The position numbers and the translations under genes are program-made. This document shows positions 51,380 through 60,649 of a DNA stretch of 64,000 nt, one piece after another (the first letter of the stretch is position 1; every line of letters begins with the position of its first letter). The notes below the pieces were generated by a model. The model had not been told where the DNA came from, made no database searches, and saw only the letters and a program-made list of their open reading frames with translations. Source of the DNA: Hyphomicrobiales bacterium (lineage in GTDB: Bacteria > Pseudomonadota > Alphaproteobacteria > Rhizobiales > Phreatobacteraceae); assembly GCA_017304475.1 (NCBI GenBank), contig JAFKKV010000020.1:62001-126000 (forward strand), written 5' to 3'.

Positions 51380-52102
51380 TTAAACCTTCAGCGTCAGGCC
51401 CGCCGCCAGCGCATCGGTGCGGAAACCCTTGACCGTGTCGAGCGAGATGGCTTCGGCCGGCCGGCCGAGGCCTTCGAGCTTCTTCAGGATATCCGCCGGC
51501 GCGGTGATAATATGGCAGCCGATGCGGTCGGCCTCGATGACATTCCAGACCTCGCGGGTGGAGGCCCAGATCACCTCGATCGTATCGGTGCCGCGCGCCA
51601 GGCCGACGGCATATTTCATCACTGGCATATAGTCGTGGCCGGCGTCACCGAGCCTGCCGGCGAAGACCGAGATGATCGACGGCGCGCCACCGCGCAGCGC
51701 ATCGACCGAGGCCTTCACCTGCGCTTCGGTATAGAGCGCGGTGAAATTGATCTTCACGCCTTCGCGCGACAGCTTGTGGATGAGGTCGTAGAGCGGCTCG
51801 CCGGCCGTATTGGTCACCGGCAGCTTGACATAGACATTCTTGCCCCAGGTCGCGATGACGCGCGCCTGCGCCTCCATTTCCTTCAGGTCGTCGGAAAACA
51901 CCTCGAAGGAAATGTGATGGTCCGGCACCGCCGCCACCAGGTCTTTCGCATAGGCCGCGTAATCGACCACGCCGGCCTTTTTCAACAGCGACGGATTGGT
52001 GGTGAAGCCCTGGATCCACGGCTTTTGCACCATTTCCAGGATGGAGGCCTTCTCGGCCCCGTCGGTGTACAATTTGATCTTGAGATCCGCCAGAACGGGC
52101 AT
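51380..52102 (-). CDS. Transaldolase/fructose-6-phosphate aldolase-family protein
   Basis: This 240-residue protein starts at ATG 52102. TFTTNP-type motif is GFTTNPSLLKKAGV (about 32), and the Schiff-base lysine lies in YVKLPVTN, together with IISVFAGRLGDAGHDYMPVM. Length and motifs place it with transaldolase/FSA-like enzymes, class I aldolases in sugar phosphate metabolism. Divergent from the Gfo/Idh/MocA gene. The exact substrate is unclear. Confidence 0.92.
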   Translation of the reverse strand: MPVLADLKIKLYTDGAEKASILEMVQKPWIQGFTTNPSLLKKAGVVDYAAYAKDLVAAVPDHHISFEVFSDDLKEMEAQARVIATWGKNVYVKLPVTNTAGEPLYDLIHKLSREGVKINFTALYTEAQVKASVDALRGGAPSIISVFAGRLGDAGHDYMPVMKYAVGLARGTDTIEVIWASTREVWNVIEADRIGCHIITAPADILKKLEGLGRPAEAISLDTVKGFRTDALAAGLTLKV

Positions 52103-52358
52103 GACCGCCTCCCTCGATACCGTTGGCGACGTGTTTAAGGAACGGGCGGGCGCCTGTCCAACGCCGAAATCGGCAAGCCGCTGTGGGCGCCCGGCCGGCC
52201 CCGCGCCAGTCGCTCGCCACCGGCCGTTTTGTATCCGGGGGACGCAATCGGTAAGCAAGCGTGATGGCCGGCCATTTGCACGGGCGGCGCCTGGAACTGT
52301 ATAGGGAGGGCGCCCGCGGCCTTTGCCCGGTGCAGCACCTTTTAAGGATAAGACCAGC

Positions 52359-53342
52359 ATGACCAGGATCCAGGACGGTGGGGCACCCCTGCGCGTAGGC
52401 GTCATCGGCTGCGGCGTGATGGGCAAGAACCACGCCCGGGTCTTCTCGGAACTTTCGGGCGTCAGCCTGGTCGGCGTCGCCGATCCCGATGCCGAGCAGG
52501 TCGAATTCGTCACCAGCCGGCTCGGCTGCGGCGGCTTCGCCACCCTCGACGCCCTGCTCGATGCCGGTATCGACGCGCTGACCATTGCCGCGCCGACCCA
52601 GTTGCATACGCCGATCGCGCTGCAGGCGATCGCCCGCGGCGTCCATGTGCTCGTCGAGAAGCCGATCGCCCAGTCGGTCGAGGAAGGCACCCGCATCATC
52701 GATGCCGCGGCAAAGGCCGGCGTCACCTTGATGGTCGGCCATGTCGAGCGCTTCAATCCGGCAGTCCAGTCGATCAAGCAGGCGGTGGCCGACGAGGAGA
52801 TCCTGTCGATCCAGATCACCCGGGTCGGTCCCTTCCCGCCGCGCATGTCCGATATCGGCGTGGTCATCGATCTCGCGGTCCACGACATCGACCTGATCCG
52901 CTGGTTCACCGGTTCGGAAATCGCCGAGATCCAGCCGCAGACCAATTCGATCCATGCCGCGCGCGAGGATATCGCGCTTCTGCAGTTCCGCACCGCCTCG
53001 GGCGTGCTCGCCCATATCAACACCAACTGGCTGACGCCGTTCAAGGCGCGCACGGTGCATGTCGCCACCCGCAACAAATACATCACCGGCGACCTGATCA
53101 CCCGCCAGGTCACCGAGTGCTTCGACTACAAGCCCGACGGCAGCTATTCCATGCGCCACCTCTCGGTCGCCTATGCCGAGCCGCTGCGCGCCGAGCTGGT
53201 CGCCTTTGTCGACGCGGTGAAGAGCCAGTCCGCCCCCGTCGTCGGCGGCGCCGACGGCCTCGCCAGCCTCGACATCGCCATGCGCTGCCTCGGCGAGCGT
53301 AGCGCGGCCAAGCCGAAGCGGGTCGCGGGTGCAAGGGGCTGA
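52359..53342 (+). CDS. Gfo/Idh/MocA-family NAD(P)-dependent oxidoreductase
   Basis: This 327-residue protein starts at ATG 52359. Rossmann motif GVIGCGVMGKNHARV (about 12), EKPIA motif with catalytic Lys (about 108), and NPAVQSIK, DIDLIRW in the C-terminal domain. The family oxidises sugars or sugar nucleotides. It stands before UDP-glucose dehydrogenase and epimerase genes, so a UDP-sugar substrate is plausible. Confidence 0.92.
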   Translation: MTRIQDGGAPLRVGVIGCGVMGKNHARVFSELSGVSLVGVADPDAEQVEFVTSRLGCGGFATLDALLDAGIDALTIAAPTQLHTPIALQAIARGVHVLVEKPIAQSVEEGTRIIDAAAKAGVTLMVGHVERFNPAVQSIKQAVADEEILSIQITRVGPFPPRMSDIGVVIDLAVHDIDLIRWFTGSEIAEIQPQTNSIHAAREDIALLQFRTASGVLAHINTNWLTPFKARTVHVATRNKYITGDLITRQVTECFDYKPDGSYSMRHLSVAYAEPLRAELVAFVDAVKSQSAPVVGGADGLASLDIAMRCLGERSAAKPKRVAGARG

Positions 53343-53350
53343 GGGCAGTT

Positions 53351-53513
53351 AACCCTCTCCCAGAGGGAGAGGGTGGCGCCGTCAGGCGCCGGGTGAGGGG
53401 CGTAACCTCTCAGGACTGCAGCCGCCGCTCGCGCCGCCTGCCGCCCCATCCGCACATGGACGACCCCTCACCCGGCAGCTGACGCTGCCACCCTCTCCCT
53501 CTGGGAGAGGGTT
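53351..53513. repeat. Palindromic repeat family A, copy 3
   Basis: This 163-base element lies between the Gfo/Idh/MocA gene and the UDP-glucose dehydrogenase gene. Left stem GGCGCC-gtca-GGCGCC; right stem GGCAGC-tgac-GCTGCC. Compared with copy 2 the two stem sequences are swapped between arms. Confidence 0.9.
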
Positions 53514-53635
53514 AGCGAGGGCGCGCCTTCCCCCTGTCGTCCCACTGTCATGGCTTGCTGGCACTGACGTCCGACCAGCCTTCGGGCCGATTCACCGCCC
53601 GTCCCGAAGCCGCCGCCAGCGCCGGGGTCGACGTC

Positions 53636-55015
53636 ATGAACATCACCATCATCGGAGCGGGTTATGTCGGCCTCGTCACCGGCGCCTGCCTTGCAGGGTC
53701 GGGCCATCAGGTGACGGTGGTCGACCGCGACCATGCCAGGATCGCCGCCCTGAAGCGCGGCGTCATGCCGATCTACGAAACCGGTCTCGAGGCCCTGGTC
53801 GCCGAGACGGTGGCGGCCGGGCGGCTCGCCTTCACCACCGCACTCGCCCCGGCCGTCGCGGCCTGCCAGGCCGTTTTCATCTGCGTCGGCACGCCGCCGC
53901 GCCCCGATGACGGCCATGCCGATCTGTCCAGCGTCTATGCGGTCGCCGCCGAGATCGCCGGCGCGCTCGACCATTTCACCCTTGTCGTCACCAAGTCGAC
54001 CGTGCCGGTCGGCACCGGCGACGAGGTCGAGGCGATCATCCGCGACATCCGTCCCGAGGCGCGCTTCGCCGTCGTCTCCAATCCGGAATTCCTGCGCGAG
54101 GGCGTCGCCATCGCCGACTTCATGCGGCCCGACCGCATCGTCGTCGGCGGCGAGGACGGCGAGGCGCTCAGCCTGATGGCCGAACTCTATTTGCCCCTGA
54201 CGGAAGCCGGCGCGCCGCTGGTCAGCGTCAACAGGCGCACCGCCGAACTGATCAAATATGCCGCCAATTGCTTCCTGGCGCTGAAGATCACCTATATCAA
54301 CGAGATCGCCAATCTCTGCGAGGAGGTCGGCGCCGATGTCGAACATGTCTCGCGCGGCATCGGCCTCGACAGCCGCATCGGCGCCAAGTTCCTGAAAGCC
54401 GGACCGGGTTTCGGCGGCTCGTGTTTCCCGAAGGACATGCTGGCCCTGATGAAGACCGCGCAGGACCACGGCATGCCCCTGCGCTCGGTCGAAACGGCGG
54501 TCGCCGTCAACGACGCGCGCAAGGGCGAGATGGTGCGCAAGATCATCCGCGCCGCCGGCGGCTCGGTGCAGGGCAAGACCGTCGCCGTGCTCGGCCTCAC
54601 CTTCAAGCCCGACACCGACGACATGCGCTCGGCGGCCTCCCTCGTCATCCTGCCCCGGCTGATCAAGGCCGGCGCCCATATTCGCGCCTATGACCCGGCC
54701 GGCATGGCCCATGCCGCGCCGCTGCTGCCGGGCGTCGCCATGGCGGAGAGCGCGCTTGCCGCCGCCCGCGATGCCGATCTCGTCGTGCTGATCACCGAAT
54801 GGGCGGAGTTCCGCACCCTCGATCTCGACCAGCTGCGGGCGACCTTGAAGACGCCGCTGCTGGTCGACCTGCGCAACCTGTTCGATCCCGCCGCCGCCGA
54901 ACAGGCGGGCCTGCGCTATGTTTCGGTCGGCCGCGGCGCCAGCCCGGAGGCCATGCCTTTGACCGGGCACCAGCCATTCGCTGCAATGCAACAGGGTCTC
55001 CTAGCGGTTTCTTGA
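53636..55015 (+). CDS. UDP-glucose 6-dehydrogenase
   Basis: This 459-residue protein starts at ATG 53636, where the Rossmann fold starts (MNITIIGAGYVGLVTGACL). Further UGDH signatures: NPEFLREGVAIADFMRPDRI, the catalytic Cys in FGGSCFPKDMLAL, and LTFKPDTDDMR. It oxidises UDP-glucose to UDP-glucuronate for polysaccharide synthesis. The epimerase gene follows after 60 bases. The length is typical (430-460). Confidence 0.95.
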   Translation: MNITIIGAGYVGLVTGACLAGSGHQVTVVDRDHARIAALKRGVMPIYETGLEALVAETVAAGRLAFTTALAPAVAACQAVFICVGTPPRPDDGHADLSSVYAVAAEIAGALDHFTLVVTKSTVPVGTGDEVEAIIRDIRPEARFAVVSNPEFLREGVAIADFMRPDRIVVGGEDGEALSLMAELYLPLTEAGAPLVSVNRRTAELIKYAANCFLALKITYINEIANLCEEVGADVEHVSRGIGLDSRIGAKFLKAGPGFGGSCFPKDMLALMKTAQDHGMPLRSVETAVAVNDARKGEMVRKIIRAAGGSVQGKTVAVLGLTFKPDTDDMRSAASLVILPRLIKAGAHIRAYDPAGMAHAAPLLPGVAMAESALAAARDADLVVLITEWAEFRTLDLDQLRATLKTPLLVDLRNLFDPAAAEQAGLRYVSVGRGASPEAMPLTGHQPFAAMQQGLLAVS

Positions 55016-55075
55016 CCTCTCCCGGCTATCGGGTGAGGGTCGCCACCTTGGGCTGGGCGGTTAACGGAGTTATGC

Positions 55076-56062
55076 ATGACAGTGCTCGTCACCGGCGGCG
55101 CCGGCTATATCGGCAGCCACATGGTCCTCGAACTGCTTGATGCCGGCGAGCCGGTCATCGTCCTCGACAATCTCTCCACCGGTTTCGCCTGGGCCGTCGA
55201 CAAGCGCGCGACTCTCGTGGTCGGCGACATGGGCGACCAGGATTTCGTCGAACGGGTCATCCGCCAGCACGGCGCCGACGCCATCATCCATTTCGCCGCG
55301 CGCATCGTCGTGCCGGATTCGGTCTCCGATCCACTCGGCTATTACCTCGCCAACACGGTCAAGACCCGCGCGGTGATGGCCGCGGCTGTCGCCACCGGCG
55401 TGAAGAACTTCATCTTCTCCTCGACGGCGGCCGTCTATGGCACGCCCGAGGTCATGCCTGTCAACGAAGACGCAGCGACCCGGCCGGAAAGCCCCTATGG
55501 CACCTCCAAGCTCGTCACCGAATGGATGCTGCGCGACGCGGCCGCCGCCCACGACCTGACCTATGTCGTGCTGCGCTATTTCAACGTCGCCGGCGCCGAC
55601 CCCAAGGGGCGCACCGGCCAGTCGACGCCGAACGCCACCCATCTGATCAAGGTGGCGGTGCAGACGGCGCTTGGCCTGCGCCAAAAGATGGACGTCTTCG
55701 GCACCGACTATCCGACGCCCGATGGCACCTGCGTGCGCGACTATATTCACGTCACCGATCTCGTCCGCGCCCATTCCGCCGCGCTCGCCTACTTGCGCGC
55801 CGGCGGCGCCAGCATGGTGGCCAATTGCGGTTACGGCCGGGGCTATTCGGTACAGGAGGTGATCGACACGGTGCGCAAGGTCACCCGCGTCGAATTCCGT
55901 ACCGACTATGCCCCCCGCCGCCCGGGCGACGCCGCCGCCGTGGTCGCCGACCCCTCGCGCGTCAAGGCGAAGCTCGCCTGGGTGCCCGCGCACGAAGACC
56001 TCGGCGAGATCGTCGAGCACGCCTATGCCTGGGAGCGGCGCTTGGCCAACGGGCCGGGATGA
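55076..56062 (+). CDS. galE: UDP-glucose 4-epimerase
   Basis: This 328-residue extended SDR has the glycine motif GGAGYIGSHMVLELLDAG, the catalytic Ser in FSSTAAVYG and YGTSK, and the sugar-nucleotide site RYFNVAGAD plus HVTDLVRAH. GalE interconverts UDP-glucose and UDP-galactose (or the glucuronate/N-acetyl counterparts). With the upstream UDP-glucose dehydrogenase it supplies sugars for surface polysaccharide. Confidence 0.93.
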   Translation: MTVLVTGGAGYIGSHMVLELLDAGEPVIVLDNLSTGFAWAVDKRATLVVGDMGDQDFVERVIRQHGADAIIHFAARIVVPDSVSDPLGYYLANTVKTRAVMAAAVATGVKNFIFSSTAAVYGTPEVMPVNEDAATRPESPYGTSKLVTEWMLRDAAAAHDLTYVVLRYFNVAGADPKGRTGQSTPNATHLIKVAVQTALGLRQKMDVFGTDYPTPDGTCVRDYIHVTDLVRAHSAALAYLRAGGASMVANCGYGRGYSVQEVIDTVRKVTRVEFRTDYAPRRPGDAAAVVADPSRVKAKLAWVPAHEDLGEIVEHAYAWERRLANGPG

Positions 56063-56124
56063 GGGCGGGCGGGCGTCGGAGCGAGACCGGCTTTCCGGCC
56101 AGATCTCGCGGGTGAACCACAATC

Positions 56125-56327
56125 CGTCACCCCCGGCGAGCGAAGCCGAGGGGAAGGGGGTCCAGGAGTTGCAGGGCTCCTCCCCCAACACCGCGAAATT
56201 CCCAAACCGCATGCGCTGAGGGCACCGTGAAGTGGCCCTGGACCCCCTTCCCTCGCCTCCGCAGAAGCAAGTGCTTCTGCTCTGGCTCGCCCCGGCAAAG
56301 CACTTGCTTTGCCTTGGGGGTGACGTC
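56125..56327. repeat. Palindromic repeat family B, copy 3
   Basis: This copy of about 200 bases fills the gap 56063-56476 between galE and the IorA-like gene. It includes GGGGAAGGGGGTCCAGGAG, CTGGACCCCCTTCC, and the hairpins GCAGAAGCA...TGCTTCTGC and GGCAAAGCACTTGCTTTGCC. No gene is seen in the remaining part of the gap. Confidence 0.88.
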
Positions 56328-56476
56328 GGCGCCCTTTGAGCCCGCGCGGCCAAAACGCGGCGTCCTCCCCCTCCCCTACAACTCTTCGCGAGCACGGCCC
56401 CGCCCCGGCTGCCATCCCCTGGCCGCGGCCCTATGTTGGAGCGCTTCCAATCTCCCCGAAGCTCCGCGAGGCAGCC

Positions 56477-56929
56477 ATGGCTTTTACCCTCACCATCAAT
56501 GGAACCGCCCATAACGTCGATGTCGACGGCGACACGCCTTTGCTCTGGGTGCTGCGCGACGTCATCGGGCTGACCGGCACCAAATTCGGCTGCGGGGCGG
56601 CGCTCTGCGGGGCCTGCACCGTGCATGTCGACGGCGTCGCGACGCGCTCCTGCGTCACCCCGGTGGAGAGCCTGGGCACCGCCAAGGTCACCACTATCGA
56701 GGCCCTGAGCGAGACGCCCAAAGGCAAGGCGCTGCAACAGGCCTGGCTCGACCTCGAAGTGGTGCAATGCGGCTACTGCCAGTCCGGCCAGCTGATGTCG
56801 GCGGCGGCCCTGCTCGCCGAGACGCCGAAACCGACCGATGCCGATATCGACGCCGCCATGACCGGCAATGTCTGCCGCTGCGGCACCTATCAGCGCATCC
56901 GCGCCGCCATTCACCACGCGGCCGCCTGA
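56477..56929 (+). CDS. 2Fe-2S subunit of IorAB-type molybdenum hydroxylase
   Basis: This 150-residue protein has two 2Fe-2S clusters: C39, C44, C47, C59 (CGAALCGACTVH) and C98, C101, C133, C135 (CGYCQSGQ, VCRCG). FGCGAALCGAC and CQSGQLMSAA are typical of IorA (isoquinoline 1-oxidoreductase alpha) rather than of CoxS. It has no signal peptide itself; it would travel with the Tat-exported partner. The gene for that partner starts 13 bases downstream. Confidence 0.92.
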   Translation: MAFTLTINGTAHNVDVDGDTPLLWVLRDVIGLTGTKFGCGAALCGACTVHVDGVATRSCVTPVESLGTAKVTTIEALSETPKGKALQQAWLDLEVVQCGYCQSGQLMSAAALLAETPKPTDADIDAAMTGNVCRCGTYQRIRAAIHHAAA

Positions 56930-56942
56930 GGGGGAGAAGATC

Positions 56943-59084
56943 ATGACCACGCTCGCTCCCCGCCTCGACCGCCGCGATCTCCTGAAATCCGGCGCCGGCC
57001 TGATCGTCGCGCTCGCCATGCCCGCCGCGGCCCATGCGCAAGCCGCACCCGGCTTTGCCCCCAATGCCTTCATCCGCATCGACAACCAGGGCACGGTGAC
57101 CCTGGTCATGCCCATGGTCGAAATGGGCCAGGGCACCTATACCGCGCTCGCCATGCTGCTGGCCGAGGAGCTGGAGGTCGATCTCGGCGAGGTCGAGCTC
57201 GAACATGCCCCGCCCGACGACAAGCTCTACGGCAATCCGCTGCTCGGCGCCCAGATGACCGGCGGCTCCACCTCCATCCGCGGCTTCTGGACACCGCTGC
57301 GCCAGGCCGGCGCCAATGCCCGCACGCTGCTGGTGATGGCCGCGGCCAGGCAATGGGGCGTCGAGCCCGCGACCTGCCGGGCCCGCCACGGGGTGGTCTC
57401 GGATGGCTCCGGCACCCGCCATCTGGGTTACGGCGAACTGGCGGAAGCAGCCGCCGCCCTGACCTTGCCGGCCAATGCGCCTCTGAAGGACCCGAAAACC
57501 TTCAGCTTGATCGGCACGCCGGCCAAGCGCCTGGACGCCGCCGAAAAGGTCACCGGCGACGCCCTCTACGGCATCGACGTGAAGGTGCCCGGCATGACGG
57601 TCGCGGCCATCGCCGTCTCGCCGGTCTTCGGCGGCAAGCCGAAGACGGTGGACCAGGCCGCCGCCCGCGCCGTGAAGGGCGTGCGCCAGGTGGTCGTCAT
57701 CGACGAGGCCGTGGCGGTCGTCGCCGACCATATGGGCGCCGCCAAGAAGGGCCTCACGGCAGCCAATATCCAGTGGGACGACGGCCCCCATGCCAAGGTC
57801 TCCAGCGCCGACATCGTGCGCCAGCTCGACGAGGCCTCGCGCCAGCCGGGCGTGGTGGCGCGCAACGAGGGCGACGCGGCCAAGGCCTTGGGCAGCGCCG
57901 CAAAGCGGATCGAAGCGGTCTACCAGCTGCCCTTCCTGGCCCATGCCACGATGGAGCCGATGAACTGCACCGTGCATGTCCGGCCCGACGGCTGCGACAT
58001 CTGGGTGGGCACGCAGGTGCCGACCTTCACGGTGGCGGCGGCCGCCGCGGTCACCGGCCTGCCCAAGGACAAGATCAAGGTGCACAATCACCTGCTCGGC
58101 GGCGGTTTCGGCCGCAGGCTGGATGTCGACGGCACCATCCTGGCGGTGAAGGTGGCCAAGCAGGTGCAGGGCCCGGTGAAAGTGGTCTGGAGCCGCGAGG
58201 AGGACATCCAGCACGACATGTACCGGCCCTATTATTACGACCGGCTGGCCGCGGGGCTGGATGCCGCGGGCAAGCCGGTGGCCTGGACCCATCGCGTCGC
58301 CGGCTCGTCGATCATGGCGCGCTATGTCCCCGCCGCCTTCGTCAACGGGCTGGACCCCGACGCGGTGGAGGGCGCGGCCGAGCCACCCTATGCCTTCCCC
58401 AACATCCATGTCGACTATGTCCGCGTGGAGCCGCCGGGCATTCCCACCTCCTGGTGGCGCGGCGTCGGCCCCACCCACAATGTCTTCGTGGTGGAAAGCT
58501 TCATCGACGAGCTGGCGGCCGCCGCCGGCCAGGACCCGATAGCCTATCGCCGGGCGCTGCTCGGCCACAATCCGCGGGCGCTCGCCGTGCTGAACCTGGC
58601 GGCGGAAAAGGCCGCCTGGGGCAGCCCGCTGCCGGCCCGGCGCGGACGCGGCATTTCCGTCCAATTCGCCTTCGGCAGCTATGTCGCGCTGGCGGCGGAA
58701 GTGGAGGTCGCAGCCGACGGCCAAGTGCGCGTCCACCGCCTCACCTGCGCGGTCGATGCCGGCCTGGTGGTCAATCCCGACACGGTGGAAGCGCAGGTGC
58801 AGGGCGGCGCCATTTTCGGCCTTACCGCTGCGCTCCACGGCGCCATCACGCTGAAGGACGGCCGGGTCGAGCAGGGCAATTTCGACAGCTACCTGCCCAT
58901 GCGCATCGACGAGGTGCCGGTGGTCGAGACCCATCTGGTGAGGAGCGCCGAAGCCCCCGGCGGCATCGGCGAGGTGGCGACCGCAGCCGTCAGCCCCGCG
59001 GTGACCAACGCCATCTTCGCCGCCACCGGCAAGCGCATCCGCACCTTGCCTATCGACCCGGCGCAGTTGAAGTCGGGGGCGTGA
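56943..59084 (+). CDS. Molybdopterin subunit of IorAB-type hydroxylase (Tat-exported)
   Basis: Start ATG 56943 is six bases after GGGGGAG. The 713-residue protein has a Tat-type signal (LDRRDLLKSGAGLIVALAM, cleaved after HAQA). IorB markers: PMVEMGQGTYTALAMLLAEE, GGSTSIRGFW, GGGFGRRLDVDG, and the catalytic Glu in APGGIGEVAT. Export points to periplasmic oxidation of an N-heterocycle or aldehyde with electrons going to a cytochrome (not encoded nearby). No FAD subunit, as expected. Confidence 0.93.
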   Translation: MTTLAPRLDRRDLLKSGAGLIVALAMPAAAHAQAAPGFAPNAFIRIDNQGTVTLVMPMVEMGQGTYTALAMLLAEELEVDLGEVELEHAPPDDKLYGNPLLGAQMTGGSTSIRGFWTPLRQAGANARTLLVMAAARQWGVEPATCRARHGVVSDGSGTRHLGYGELAEAAAALTLPANAPLKDPKTFSLIGTPAKRLDAAEKVTGDALYGIDVKVPGMTVAAIAVSPVFGGKPKTVDQAAARAVKGVRQVVVIDEAVAVVADHMGAAKKGLTAANIQWDDGPHAKVSSADIVRQLDEASRQPGVVARNEGDAAKALGSAAKRIEAVYQLPFLAHATMEPMNCTVHVRPDGCDIWVGTQVPTFTVAAAAAVTGLPKDKIKVHNHLLGGGFGRRLDVDGTILAVKVAKQVQGPVKVVWSREEDIQHDMYRPYYYDRLAAGLDAAGKPVAWTHRVAGSSIMARYVPAAFVNGLDPDAVEGAAEPPYAFPNIHVDYVRVEPPGIPTSWWRGVGPTHNVFVVESFIDELAAAAGQDPIAYRRALLGHNPRALAVLNLAAEKAAWGSPLPARRGRGISVQFAFGSYVALAAEVEVAADGQVRVHRLTCAVDAGLVVNPDTVEAQVQGGAIFGLTAALHGAITLKDGRVEQGNFDSYLPMRIDEVPVVETHLVRSAEAPGGIGEVATAAVSPAVTNAIFAATGKRIRTLPIDPAQLKSGA

Positions 59085-59148
59085 GGTGAGAGGTTGCGGC
59101 CGCCGGTCATGGGGCCGGCGGCGGTCCTCGCTTCGCACGGGAGCCACA

Positions 59149-59324
59149 ACGTCACCCCCGGCGAGCCATAGCAGAAGCCCTTGCTTCTGCGGAGGCGAGG
59201 GAAGGGGGTCCAGGGCCACTTCACGGCGCCCTCAGCGCATGCATTCACGGCATTTCGGGTGGTTGGCGAAGAGTCCTGCAACTCCTGGACCCCCTTCCCT
59301 CGCTTCGCTCGCCGGGGGTGACGT
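59149..59324. repeat. Palindromic repeat family B, copy 4 (reversed orientation)
   Basis: This 176-base copy lies between the IorB-like gene and the small minus-strand gene at 59433. The order of modules is reversed relative to copy 3: the GCAGAAGC...GCTTCTGC hairpin comes first and CCTGCAACTCCTGGACCCCC later. The ends AACGTCACCCCCGGCGAG and its complement are again present. Confidence 0.88.
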
Positions 59325-59432
59325 ATCGTGGTTCCTGTGCCGGGGCTCGCCGGCGCTGACGTCGGCGCGGCGGACGAGTCGGCCCGCTGCCCTCTCCCCC
59401 GCCCCTGCCCGACGCCCAGCCTTTCCCCCCCG

Positions 59433-59702
59433 TCACTTCCCCTCGTCGATCTCGACATAAAGCTCGACCGGATCGATCACCATATGCTTGGCCTTGGCCG
59501 CCGCGGTTTCCGGCGTATCCAAGGTCGCCTTCATCTTGGCGAGGTCGACGCCCTCCCAGACGATCGCGACCTTGTTGCCGTCCATGTGCCGGAAGATCCG
59601 ATAGCCCGAACAGAACTGCCCGAACACCGCCTTGCGGCTCTCCGCGCCGGCCAGCCAGGTGTCCATATTGCCCACCGCGTGGGTACCGACCACTGTCGTC
59701 AT
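59433..59702 (-). CDS. Small hypothetical protein (89 residues)
   Basis: This 89-residue protein starts at ATG 59702. It contains NMDTWLAGAESRKAVFGQFC, YRIFRHMDGNKVAIVWEG and a C-terminal acidic PVELYVEIDEGK. No signal peptide or membrane segment. It looks like a single ferredoxin-like dimerising domain, as in small ABM-type or EthD-type proteins, but no family can be named. It stands alone after the IorAB operon, convergent with it. Confidence 0.6.
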   Translation of the reverse strand: MTTVVGTHAVGNMDTWLAGAESRKAVFGQFCSGYRIFRHMDGNKVAIVWEGVDLAKMKATLDTPETAAAKAKHMVIDPVELYVEIDEGK

Positions 59703-59917
59703 GCCGTGTCTCCCGCGTTGACTGGAACCCGGACCTGAACCCTTGCCGGGCATCGCAGTCTAACACGGCCGCCCCGTGCCGGGCGGGCGCCCTGCCCGCG
59801 CCCACTGGCCGAAAAGCCTGGGGATTCGTGGCTTTCGCCACCGGCCTCCCCCAAAAGGGTCACCTGGCCGGGCCCGCCACGCCGCCGCCTGCCTCGGAAT
59901 TGCCGCCGGCGCCGGCC

Positions 59918-60649
59918 TCACTCCGTGCCGGCGAGCCGGCCGAGCTCGTTATTGTCGTCCTTCATCACCACCGCGGCGGTGAGCTTATAGGCATTGCTCA
60001 CCTCCATCAGGCGGCTCATTTCCATGACCGCGCTGACATTGGCCTTTTCCAGATTGCCCGGCACCAGCCGCACCGCGCCCACGGCGACCTCCTCCGGCGG
60101 CCGGGTCGCGCGGAACAGGTTGCCGCCCTCGGGCGACAGGCCGCGCGGATCGGCGAAACGCACCACGCGCAGCCGGCCGACCACCTTGCCCGACGCGACG
60201 ATCGACCCATCCGCGCTGATTGACGGCGCCTGGTCCTGCGGCGACAGGGTCAGCGGCCCGCTCGCCGTCAGCACCGGATCGCCCCCATTGGTGACGAGCC
60301 GCCCGGCCTGATCGACCTGGAACGCGCCGTTGCGGGTATAGCGCTCGCCGGCGCGCGTCTGGACCACGAAAAAGCCGTCGCCGGCGACCGCCGCGTTCAA
60401 GGGATGGCCGGTCGCGCTCACCGGCCCGCTGGAAAAATCGGTGAAGCTCCTGATATCGACCAGCGAGTTGCGCCGGGCCGGCCAGTCCTCGTCCGGCCGC
60501 TCCCGCTCCGCCGACAGATATTCCCGGAAATTCAGCCGCTCGGCCTTGAAGCCCACCGTGCCCTGGTTGGCGACATTGTTGGCGATACTGTCCACCGCCT
60601 GCTGTAACGCCATCAGGCGTGACAGTCCGATAATCGACTTGTCGCTCAT
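59918..60649 (-). CDS. flgF: Flagellar basal-body rod protein FlgF
   Basis: This 243-residue rod protein has an N-terminal rod signature QAVDSIANNVANQGTVGFKAE, a middle D1 domain (GDGFFVVQTRAGERYTRNGAF) and the C-terminal heptad VMEMSRLMEVSNAYKLTAAVV. It builds the proximal rod of the flagellum in the periplasm. No other flagellar gene lies in the window; the following gene on this strand is the unrelated 89-residue protein, so flgF is at the end of, or isolated from, its usual operon. Confidence 0.92.
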   Translation of the reverse strand: MSDKSIIGLSRLMALQQAVDSIANNVANQGTVGFKAERLNFREYLSAERERPDEDWPARRNSLVDIRSFTDFSSGPVSATGHPLNAAVAGDGFFVVQTRAGERYTRNGAFQVDQAGRLVTNGGDPVLTASGPLTLSPQDQAPSISADGSIVASGKVVGRLRVVRFADPRGLSPEGGNLFRATRPPEEVAVGAVRLVPGNLEKANVSAVMEMSRLMEVSNAYKLTAAVVMKDDNNELGRLAGTE

